DNA of 64,000 nt from Planctomycetota bacterium (GTDB taxonomy: Bacteria; Planctomycetota; B15-G4). The DNA lies in assembly GCA_021604805.1 (NCBI GenBank), contig BQJR01000003.1:620001-684000 (forward strand). Reading direction: 5' to 3'. Of this stretch, positions 52,932-60,556 are shown piece after piece. Position 1 is the stretch's first letter. Each line of letters begins with the position of its first letter. The notes beneath the pieces were generated by a model that saw only the letters and a list, made by a program, of their open reading frames with translations, had not been told where the DNA came from and made no database searches. Position numbers and translations under genes: made by a program.

Positions 52932-54296
52932 GTGTCTCGGTCTTTTCTTGCGCTGATCATGAGCTGCGCGCTGGCTTGTGGCCCGGCCGACGCTCCCGCC
53001 GAAGAGCCTGCGGACGCAGCGGCGCCGACCGGCGAGCGCCCCTCGATCGTGATGATCTCGCTCGACACCACGCGTGCCGATCACACCAGCCTCTACGGCT
53101 ACGAGCGCGAGACCACGCCCTACCTCGAGCGTCTCGCCGCCGAGTCCGTGGTCTACGAACGCGCGCTCTCCCCCGTGCCGTGGACGCTGCCCAGTCACCT
53201 CACGATGTTCACCGGCTTGCACCCGCGCGAACACGGTGTGCTCGACGGCGAGCGCGCGCTCTCCGAGCAGATCCCCACGCTCGCGGAGCGGCTCTCGGAG
53301 GCAGGCTGGCGCACGGCGGGCGTGCACAACAGCGGCTGGGTGCACCCACGTCACGGATTCGCGCGCGGCTTCGACTCCTTCGTGGAACACACGCAAGCCG
53401 AGCAAGGGCTCGCCGAGCTCGAGCGCGTGGCCGACGAACTCGTCGAGAGTGATCAGCCGTACTTCGTGTTCGCGCACTTCTTCGACGCGCACTCACAGAA
53501 CGTCAACGATCCTGACGGCACCTTCTACGAACCGCCGGCACCCTACGACACGCTCTATCTCCCCGATGCAGCCGAGCGCGTGCGCGCGTTGCCCGAGCAC
53601 CGCCGCTGGCACACGACCAGCGACTTCGATGCCGAGGGAGACGCCGCCCTCGTGGCGCTCTACGACGGCGGCATCCGCTACCTCGACGACGTGCTCGAAC
53701 GCTGGCTCGAAGGCTGGCGCGCGCGCGGCCTGCTCGACAACACACTCATCCTGATCACCGCCGACCACGGCGAAGCGCTCAACCAACGCGGCCTCTTGCG
53801 CGGGCACGGCGGCTTCTTCCAGGAAGGCCTGCACGTCCCCTTCCTGCTGCGCTTCCCCGACGGCGCGCGCGGCGGAGAACGCAGCAGCGAACCCGTGGCC
53901 TTGGTCGACATCGTGCCCACGGTGCTCGCGGCCGCGGGTCTGCCCACCGACCCCGAGCTGGCCGGCTTCACGCTCACTCAGAGAGTGCCGGGCCGTCGCG
54001 TGCAACTCTGCGAACGCGACACGTGGCGCAGCATCGTGCAGTGGCCGCGCAAGCTCGTGGTGAGCGGCGAGTTGGCAACGCTCATCGACCTCGAACACGA
54101 CCCGCTCGAGCTCAACCCCGTGCTGCTCGAGGAGGGCGAACGCACGGAACGCCTGCGCGAATTCACGCGCCTGCTGCGCGCGCAGGAGCGCGGGCGGCCG
54201 CAGCGCTTCCCCGAACCGCTGTCCTTGGGCGCCCTGAGCGACGAAGCGCGCGCAGGCCTGCAAGCGCTCGGCTACCTCGACGCCGACGAGCACTGA
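52932..54296 (+). CDS. Sulfatase-family lipoprotein with Thr at the nucleophile position
   Basis: A 454-aa exported enzyme of the alkaline phosphatase/sulfatase superfamily with a lipobox (LALAC, Cys16). Metal-site motifs are D45 in ISLDTTRADH and ITADHGEALN in the second half. The nucleophile region reads PWTLPSHLTMFTGLHPREHG, with T85 where classical sulfatases have the Cys or Ser that becomes formylglycine. It may therefore be a phosphodiesterase or phospho-transferase rather than a sulfate hydrolase, as in LtaS-like enzymes that use Thr. The start is the GTG at 52932 with GGAG upstream. The substrate is unknown. Confidence 0.88.
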   Translation: MSRSFLALIMSCALACGPADAPAEEPADAAAPTGERPSIVMISLDTTRADHTSLYGYERETTPYLERLAAESVVYERALSPVPWTLPSHLTMFTGLHPREHGVLDGERALSEQIPTLAERLSEAGWRTAGVHNSGWVHPRHGFARGFDSFVEHTQAEQGLAELERVADELVESDQPYFVFAHFFDAHSQNVNDPDGTFYEPPAPYDTLYLPDAAERVRALPEHRRWHTTSDFDAEGDAALVALYDGGIRYLDDVLERWLEGWRARGLLDNTLILITADHGEALNQRGLLRGHGGFFQEGLHVPFLLRFPDGARGGERSSEPVALVDIVPTVLAAAGLPTDPELAGFTLTQRVPGRRVQLCERDTWRSIVQWPRKLVVSGELATLIDLEHDPLELNPVLLEEGERTERLREFTRLLRAQERGRPQRFPEPLSLGALSDEARAGLQALGYLDADEH

Positions 54297-54467
54297 AGCG
54301 CCTCCGCGACAGATGCCCAGGCGACCGCGCCGAGCGCCTGAATTCTCGTGGAATGCCCGCAGGCAGCGCGGCACGCTGAGCGCGGGTTCGGGAGCGCTGC
54401 AGCGAGAGACGATGCGGCGCCCGATCCGTGCCCACCTTCCTCTTCGCTCATCTCATTGGAGCCCGCC

Positions 54468-55148
54468 ATGTTGCGCGGATTCATCACGCTCGCTGCAGTT
54501 CTCGCTTTCGCCCTGCCCACGTCGGCTCAAGACCTCGACGGCGTGTGGTTCAAGCTCAAGGTCAAGTCGAAGGGTGTCACGGTAGAGAACGCCCCCGTCC
54601 TCGCCGAAGGAGGCCTTCCCGGGCAGATGATCAAGAAGGCGTCGTTCAAAGCCACCGCCTGGTTGCTGCTCGAGAACGCCTTGGAGGAAGGCGGCAGCGA
54701 CCCCGCTTACCGGGCCACGGTGGTCACCGAAGTCGAGGACGGCGTCTTCGACATCTCGAACATCGAGATCTTCGATGTGATCGGCGATCGCTTGCTGGTC
54801 AACGGCTTCCTGGGTTTCGTCACGCCCAAGGGCGCGGTCGGCGCCGAATGCACCCTCGAGGCCAAGGTGAAGCTCGACAAAGAAGACGCGCTCAAGTCGG
54901 CCAAGATCAAAGCGCTCGGCGCGAACGTGGCGCTCTCCGGGCTCACCGTCCCCGGGCTCGGTGAAGGCGACAGCATCGCCTACTTCGGTGGCATGACGGT
55001 CAAGGGCTCGACGGTGAAGCTGGCGAAGCTGCCCTTCGACCCGATCGAAGTGCTCGACGACGGCGAGATGCTCGCCAAGCTCAAGGCCCCCGGCACGCCG
55101 TGGGTCTTCGGTGCGCAGGCCGCGGAACGCGAGACCTCTGCGCGCTGA
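54468..55148 (+). CDS. Secreted protein of unknown function
   Basis: A 226-aa exported protein with signal peptide 1-20 (ending TSAQ). The mature part is beta-rich with alternating strands (DRLLVNGFLGFVTPKGAV, ECTLEAKVKLDKEDAL), possibly a single beta-barrel or sandwich. No family is recognised. The ATG at 54468 has GGAG about 10 nt upstream; the frame is open further upstream but without a signal peptide. It is followed by a strong intrinsic terminator, so it forms a single-gene unit. Confidence 0.75.
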   Translation: MLRGFITLAAVLAFALPTSAQDLDGVWFKLKVKSKGVTVENAPVLAEGGLPGQMIKKASFKATAWLLLENALEEGGSDPAYRATVVTEVEDGVFDISNIEIFDVIGDRLLVNGFLGFVTPKGAVGAECTLEAKVKLDKEDALKSAKIKALGANVALSGLTVPGLGEGDSIAYFGGMTVKGSTVKLAKLPFDPIEVLDDGEMLAKLKAPGTPWVFGAQAAERETSAR

Positions 55149-55174
55149 GTGTGCGCGGCACCGCTGAAACAGCG

Positions 55175-55210
55175 AGCGCCCCCGTCTCCTGGTTCGGAGA
55201 CGGGGGCGCT
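55175..55210 (+). terminator. Intrinsic terminator after the secreted gene
   Basis: A perfect 15-bp stem (AGCGCCCCCGTCTCC with its exact complement) encloses the loop TGGTTC (55190-55195) and is followed by TTCTTGTT. This is the clearest rho-independent terminator in the window. It may also serve the convergent gene ending at 55279. Confidence 0.9.
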
Positions 55211-55278
55211 TCTTGTTCCACTCGATCACGCGATCGCACGGCGCGTTCCTGTGAGCGCGCGCGAGCGCCGCCGATCAC

Positions 55279-55539
55279 TCAACCACCGCTGGGCGGATCG
55301 ATGGGGTTGTCGCCGCCCCAGAACTCGATCGAGTTGAAGATCAGTGAATCGCCGAGCACCCAGAGCGGGTACGCGGGCACGATGTGAAGCAGCAGGAAGA
55401 GGCCTTCCTGGCCCCACTCGTTCTCGACCACTTCACCATTCCACTGGTGCAGGCTGCGGGTGGCGTTGAACGGGCCGTAGCAGCTCTGGAACATCACGGC
55501 CAGGGCGAGCGCGAGTGCGACGATGCGGGTGCTGCGCAT
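55279..55539 (-). CDS. DUF3332 small lipoprotein
   Basis: An 86-aa exported protein with a signal peptide and possible lipobox (FQSC, Cys20). The mature part matches the DUF3332 pattern: CYGPFNATRSLHQWNGEV and HIVPAYPLWVLGDSLIFNSIE, with a short membrane-like segment. The function is unknown. GGAGG lies upstream of the ATG at 55539 (read on the minus strand). It is convergent with the gene at 54468 across the terminator and diverges from the amidohydrolase at 55806. Confidence 0.8.
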   Translation of the reverse strand: MRSTRIVALALALAVMFQSCYGPFNATRSLHQWNGEVVENEWGQEGLFLLLHIVPAYPLWVLGDSLIFNSIEFWGGDNPIDPPSGG

Positions 55540-55755
55540 GGTTTGTCCTCCGGGGGAGACGAATCAGGGCTTCGTGCGCGCTCTTTCTGCGAAGCGCTCG
55601 GTGTCGACGTGAGCCCTCGATGGGTGCACCGAGAGCCGCGCCGCACCGCCGAAGTCCTGCGCGAGCCTAGCAAGCACGGGCGTGCTTCCGTGGATCGCGC
55701 CGCGCTCTCGCAGCAGGGTTTTGTTCCCCATCCGCAAGTCGTGCGCCTCAGGCGA

Positions 55756-55761
55756 TACGCT
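55756..55761 (+). promoter_or_regulatory. -10 element for the exported amidohydrolase
   Basis: GATACGCTGG: TACGCT, 44 nt before the ATG at 55806. The 266-bp gap 55540-55805 otherwise shows no gene. Confidence 0.4.
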
Positions 55762-55805
55762 GGTGCGCTTCACCTCGCTCACCTCCTGCCGCGGAGTCGT
55801 CCTTG

Positions 55806-56921
55806 ATGTTGCTGCGTTCCACCCTCCTTCGATCCTCGCTCTGCGCGCTGCTGTTCAGCGCGGCCGTTCCCGCCCAGATGCTCTTCGAGGAGTACGACCC
55901 GCCGTCCACGCTCGTGGTGGCGGAGCACGAAGTGACCCACGCGCGCTACCCCTTCGTGGACGTGCACAACCACCAGTGGTCGATGCCCAGCGACACGCTC
56001 GCCGACACCGTGGCCGAGATGGACGCGCTCAACATGGCCGTGATGGTGAACCTCAGCGGGCGCGGTCGTGGCGACGACGCACACCTCGCCGGCTGCCTGA
56101 GCAACGCCGCACAGAACGCGCCGTCGCGATTCCTCGTGTTCACGAACATCTCCTTCGAAGGCATCGACGACCCGGACTGGGGCGCGCGCACCGCCGACCA
56201 AGTGGAAGCCGACGTGCGCGCCGGCGCCGCAGGACTCAAGATCTACAAGAACCTCGGCATGTCGGCCGCCGACGCCGCCGGCTTCCGCATCCCCACCGAC
56301 GACCCGCGCATCGACCCGGTGTGGGAACGCTGCGGCCAGCTCGGCGTGCCCGTGCTGATCCACACCGGCGACCCCGCCCCCTTCTGGCAACCCTGGGACG
56401 ACCAGAACGAACGCTGGTTCGAACTCAAGGAACGCCCCAACCGCAAGCGCGACCCGAGCACCGAACCCAGCTTCGAAGAAGTGATGGCCGAACAACACCG
56501 CGTGTTCGAGCGTCATCCGGGCACCACGTTCATCTCGGCGCACATGGGCTGGATGGCCAACGACCTGGCACGCCTCGGCGAGCTGCTCGACCGCTACCCG
56601 AACGTGCACACGGAGATCGGCGCGGTGCTCGCAGAACTCGGGCGTCAACCGCGCACGGCTGCGGCCTGGCTGACCGAGTACCAAGACCGCGTGCTCTTCG
56701 GCAAAGACTCGTGGACGCCCAGCGAGTACCACGTGTACTTCCGCGTGCTCGAAACCGAAGACGAGTACTTCGACTACTACAGGAAGCGTCACGGCCACTG
56801 GAAGATGTACGGCATGGCCTTGCCCGACACACCGCTGCGCAAGCTCTACTACGGCAACGCGCTGAAGCTCTTCCCGCAGATCGATCGCAGCCTGTTCCCG
56901 AACGACGGTGTGATCGAGTGA
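55806..56921 (+). CDS. Exported amidohydrolase-type TIM-barrel protein (PF04909-like)
   Basis: A 371-aa exported metal-dependent hydrolase with a signal peptide (about 1-23). The barrel is clear: HxH in FVDVHNHQW, a Lys in GLKIYKNLG, His in VLIHTGDP and SAHMGWM, and the late Asp in LFGKDSW. It resembles the amidohydrolase-related (decarboxylase/lactonase) branch, for which export is unusual. The substrate is unknown. The start is the ATG at 55806; a TTG lies directly before it in the same frame. Confidence 0.88.
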   Translation: MLLRSTLLRSSLCALLFSAAVPAQMLFEEYDPPSTLVVAEHEVTHARYPFVDVHNHQWSMPSDTLADTVAEMDALNMAVMVNLSGRGRGDDAHLAGCLSNAAQNAPSRFLVFTNISFEGIDDPDWGARTADQVEADVRAGAAGLKIYKNLGMSAADAAGFRIPTDDPRIDPVWERCGQLGVPVLIHTGDPAPFWQPWDDQNERWFELKERPNRKRDPSTEPSFEEVMAEQHRVFERHPGTTFISAHMGWMANDLARLGELLDRYPNVHTEIGAVLAELGRQPRTAAAWLTEYQDRVLFGKDSWTPSEYHVYFRVLETEDEYFDYYRKRHGHWKMYGMALPDTPLRKLYYGNALKLFPQIDRSLFPNDGVIE

Positions 56922-57053
56922 GGCGTCGGCGCGCGGAGTCCCATTGACTCGAACCGCTCGTCGCACGGCCTAGGGTCCGCTGCGCACGCGCTGTCAGTCG
57001 GGCGCGCGCAGGTGGTTCCAGGTGTGCGCCCCCGAAACACGGAGTCTGATCCG

Positions 57054-58667
57054 ATGAAGAACCTGATCTTGGCCTGCGCCTGCTCGCTGACCTACGCCCT
57101 CAGCGCGGCGCCCTGCCTGCTGGCTCAAGACAGCGAGCCTGCGGCCGCAGGGCTGCCCGTGCGCATCCCGCCGGACACGCTCTCCGTGTGGGCCGCCGGC
57201 AGCGGCGACGTGGACGCCGACGGCCACGTCGACCTGCTCGTGCTGCGCCAAGACGGCGGGGGCAGCGGGGGCGGCCCCAGTGTGTCAGCGCTCGGCGTGT
57301 TGCGCGCCGACGGCAACGGCGGCTACGCGCCACTCGAGGAGCTCGGTGTCGTGCCGCAGGAGCAGCGCATCTGGGACGTCGGCACGCCGCTGCGCTTCGA
57401 AGACCTCACCGGCGACGGCGAACCCGACGTGTTCGCGCCCAACGCGGGCGTGTTCCCCGGGCTGGGCGGCGGTCAGTTCGGGCCGCTGATTCCGCTCGCT
57501 GCCGAAGACTCGCTGTTTGCCGTCAGCCAGATCTTGGTCGGGCACATTGATGGCGACAACCGGGTCGACCTGCTGCTGCGCGGCTTCGTGCTCGAGACGA
57601 CCAGCTTCGAGTGGGTCGTGTTCCTCGGTCAGGCCGACGGCAGCTTCGCGGCGCAGGCGCTCGGCAGCTCCGGGCTGCCCGCGTCGCCGCCCGACACCTT
57701 GATCGCGCTGCGCGACCTCGATGCCGATGGCGACGACGACCTGCTCACTCTGGGCTGCGCGGATCAGGGCGGCGTGTCCACCCAGGTGCTGCAGTCATGG
57801 CTCAACAACGGCAGCGGTCAGTTCGCAGCGCCCCTCACGGCGGCGAGCTTCGACGACTGCCTGGCGCAAGTCGGCATCGCGCCGGGCCCGTTGCACGACT
57901 TCGATGGTGACGGCGTGCTCGACCTCGCTGTGCGCCGCACGGACCACGCGGTCGTGGATCCCGTCACGCATGCGCTCGTGTATCGCGGTGACGGTGCGGG
58001 CGCGTTCAGCCTGGCGGGCGAGATCGAAACGTCGGCCGAGCTGCGCGGTGGCGGCACCGCCCTCGCCGGCGACTTCAACGGCGACGGCGCGGCCGACCTC
58101 GCGTTGCTGGTGCAGCCCTACGCGCTCATGCTGTACCGCGGCGCGGGCGACCTGAGCTTCGAGCCCGCTACCGGCGCCAGCCTGCAGAGCGCCCTGAGCT
58201 TCCCGCCGGCGCAGGTCGCGCAGCTCAACGCCGATGCGCTCGACGACATCTTCGCTGTTACCGAATTGCTCACGGGAACCGTGCACAACTACGCACTCGT
58301 GCCTGCACTCGGCTCCGCCACGCCCTTCGTGGACCTGGGCTTCGCCAGCGGCGACGCGCAGCTCGTGCTCACCGGCACGACCACCGCGAACGCCGCCGTC
58401 GAGCTGCAGCTGCTCGGCGTCGCGCCAGGGACGCCGGCCTTGCTGGCGCTCGCGCTCGAGGCGAACCCGCTCACGTTCTCCGCGGGAACGCTGATCCCCG
58501 ACGCGTCACCGCGCTTCCTGATCGTGGCCGGCGACACGCTGCGCACGCGCTGGCCGGCCGCGCTGCCGAACACGGTGAACATCGCCACGACGGTCTACGT
58601 GCAAGCGCTCACGTCCAGCGCGAGCGGCTTGCAGCTGAGCAACGCGGTGGCCGCCGTGCAGCAGTGA
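57054..58667 (+). CDS. Secreted FG-GAP/VCBS repeat protein
   Basis: A 537-aa exported protein with a signal peptide (about 1-25). The mature part is an integrin-like beta-propeller with calcium-binding FG-GAP motifs in order: DVDADGHVDLL, DLTGDGEPDVF, HIDGDNRVDLL, DLDADGDDDLL, DFDGDGVLDLA and DFNGDGAADLA. A C-terminal beta-sandwich (about 440-537) may be an attachment domain. It is likely a surface adhesin or binding protein. I start at 57054, where the signal peptide begins. TAGGGT at 56971 is a possible -10. Convergent with the symporter gene, 4 bp between the stops. Confidence 0.85.
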   Translation: MKNLILACACSLTYALSAAPCLLAQDSEPAAAGLPVRIPPDTLSVWAAGSGDVDADGHVDLLVLRQDGGGSGGGPSVSALGVLRADGNGGYAPLEELGVVPQEQRIWDVGTPLRFEDLTGDGEPDVFAPNAGVFPGLGGGQFGPLIPLAAEDSLFAVSQILVGHIDGDNRVDLLLRGFVLETTSFEWVVFLGQADGSFAAQALGSSGLPASPPDTLIALRDLDADGDDDLLTLGCADQGGVSTQVLQSWLNNGSGQFAAPLTAASFDDCLAQVGIAPGPLHDFDGDGVLDLAVRRTDHAVVDPVTHALVYRGDGAGAFSLAGEIETSAELRGGGTALAGDFNGDGAADLALLVQPYALMLYRGAGDLSFEPATGASLQSALSFPPAQVAQLNADALDDIFAVTELLTGTVHNYALVPALGSATPFVDLGFASGDAQLVLTGTTTANAAVELQLLGVAPGTPALLALALEANPLTFSAGTLIPDASPRFLIVAGDTLRTRWPAALPNTVNIATTVYVQALTSSASGLQLSNAVAAVQQ

Positions 58668-58671
58668 GCGC

Positions 58672-60309
58672 TCAGCGCGCGCGTCGCCCGTCGAGCCAAC
58701 CCACCGCGATCACCACGCCGGCGCCGAGCGGGTTGAGCCACAACCACGCGAGCCCCTGACTGCCCGCGATCAGGACCACCGCGAGCCCGATCAACAGTCC
58801 CCAGAACGCACCGCGTGCGCGCGCCGAGGGAACGCCCAGCGCCAGCGTGAACACGCCGAGCAGCGAGCCGTACGCGTAACTCCCCAGTTGGTTGACGGCT
58901 TCGATCACGGAGCCGAGTTGGTCGGCGTAGAGCGCCACGACCGCGGCGGCCACGCCCCAACCGAGCGTGGCCCAACGGCTCACGCGCACCACGCTGGCCT
59001 CGCTCACGTCGCCCGGGGCGTGTCGCTCATAGAGGTCCACGGCGGTGCTCGTGGCGAGCGCATTCAACTCGCTGTCCATCGACGACATGGCGGCGGCGCA
59101 CACGGCCGCGAGCACCAAGCCGAGCAAGCCGAAGGGCAGCGCGCGCAGCAGGAAATCGAGGAACAGAGGGTTGGTGAGATCGCCGGCCTGCAGCTCGCCG
59201 GCGGCGGCGGTCACGCTGTCGACGCGCGTTTGCGAGGCGCGGTACGCGGCCTGCGCGACGGGATCGTCGGGGGCTGCGCGCCAGGCGTCGGCGGCGGCGC
59301 GGCGTTCGCTTTGAGCCGCGTCCCATTCAGCTTCGAGCTCGGCGCCGCGCGCGACTTGGCCCGTCTCCACCAGGACATCGGGCGTGCGCGGGTCGAGGAA
59401 CAACTCCGGCGGTTCGTAGTGCCCGACCACGAAGAGCAGCACGCCCACCGCGAGGATGCCGAGCTGCAGCGGGATCTTGGCCACGCCATTGAGCGCCAAC
59501 GCGCGCCGCGCGTGGCCGAGTGAGCGCGCGGCGAGCAAGCGCTGCGCCTGACTCTGATCGCAACCGAAGTACGCCAGGAACACGAGCGTGCCGCCGAAGA
59601 GCCCCGACCAGAGCGTGTACTTCTCCGACGGGTCGAAGCTCAGGTCGAGCACGCGCGTGCGTCCGCTGAGCGTGGCGAGGTCCCAGGCTTCGCCGAGCGC
59701 CATGCCCTCGGGCAAGCGCGAGAGTAGTTCGGGCACGCACAGCGCGAGACCGCCGAGCAGCAGCCCCATCTGCAGCACGTCGGTCCAGATCACGGCCGCG
59801 AGCCCACCGAGCAGCGTGTAGGCCACGGCCACCACCGTGACCAACAGGATCGCGGAGCTCGTGTCCCAACCCATCATGAGTGAGAGCACGAGCGACGGCG
59901 CATAGACCACCACGCCGAGCGCGAGGCTGCGCGACACGAGGAACAACACGCTGGTGGCGAGGCGCACGCGCACGTCGAAACGTTGCTCGAGCAACTCGTA
60001 CACCGTGGTCACCTTGGCGGCGCGCAACTTCGGCACGAGCGTGAAGGCCAGGATCAACATGGCGATCGGCAGGCCGAGGTAGAACTGCGCGAAGCGCATG
60101 CCGTCGGTGGCGCCCTGCGCGGTCGTGCCGAGGAAGGTGATCGCCGACGCCTGCGTGGCCATCACCGAGAGGCCCACGGCCCACCAAGGCATCGAGCGCC
60201 CCGCGAGCAAGAAGCCTGCCTCGCCGCGATGACGTTTGCCGGCGAGCACACCGACCCCGAGCAACACCACGAGGTACAGGCCGAAGACGATCCAGTCGAG
60301 TGTGCTCAC
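58672..60309 (-). CDS. Sodium:solute symporter (SSS family)
   Basis: A 545-aa inner-membrane transporter of the SSS family with about 13 helices: WIVFGLYLVVLLGVGVLAG first, RSMPWWAVGLSVMATQASAI near helix 2, ARRLLAAR-type loop QSQAQRLLAARSLGHARRA, and CAAAMSSMDSELNALATSTA late. A hydrophilic, Ala-rich loop of about 70 residues (about 320-390) is longer than in standard members. The substrate may be a sugar, amino acid or sialic acid; it cannot be set from sequence. It begins with GTG, 9 nt after a -10 element. Confidence 0.9.
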   Translation of the reverse strand: MSTLDWIVFGLYLVVLLGVGVLAGKRHRGEAGFLLAGRSMPWWAVGLSVMATQASAITFLGTTAQGATDGMRFAQFYLGLPIAMLILAFTLVPKLRAAKVTTVYELLEQRFDVRVRLATSVLFLVSRSLALGVVVYAPSLVLSLMMGWDTSSAILLVTVVAVAYTLLGGLAAVIWTDVLQMGLLLGGLALCVPELLSRLPEGMALGEAWDLATLSGRTRVLDLSFDPSEKYTLWSGLFGGTLVFLAYFGCDQSQAQRLLAARSLGHARRALALNGVAKIPLQLGILAVGVLLFVVGHYEPPELFLDPRTPDVLVETGQVARGAELEAEWDAAQSERRAAADAWRAAPDDPVAQAAYRASQTRVDSVTAAAGELQAGDLTNPLFLDFLLRALPFGLLGLVLAAVCAAAMSSMDSELNALATSTAVDLYERHAPGDVSEASVVRVSRWATLGWGVAAAVVALYADQLGSVIEAVNQLGSYAYGSLLGVFTLALGVPSARARGAFWGLLIGLAVVLIAGSQGLAWLWLNPLGAGVVIAVGWLDGRRAR

Positions 60310-60318
60310 AGGGCGCGC

Positions 60319-60324
60319 ATCCTA
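60319..60324 (-). promoter_or_regulatory. -10 element, leaderless-type, symporter
   Basis: The minus strand reads GTAGGATGCGCGCCC: TAGGAT with 9 nt before the GTG start at 60309. The rest of the 247-bp divergent gap 60310-60556 shows only a good ribosome binding site (GAGGAAGA at 60544) for the protease gene. Confidence 0.45.
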
Positions 60325-60556
60325 CCCGAGCGGACTGCAGGTTCCGCGAGGCGCGTGCGAGCGGCACGGATCGTTCGGCACAGCGCACTCGCGGAGCGTC
60401 GGTGCACGGACTCAGCGAGAAAGTTGGCGGCGCCGTCGCACCCACGGCGCGTCCCACCAAGGAAGGAGCGCACGCGCGCTCTCCGTGTGGACGCGAGCGC
60501 TGCTCGGGGATCGAGTCCACTGATCACGACCAACACCCCGGCCGAGGAAGAGATCC

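Noticed and set aside
57054..58667. EF-hand calcium-binding protein
   Set aside because: The DxDxDG motifs are spaced as FG-GAP propeller blades rather than as helix-loop-helix pairs.
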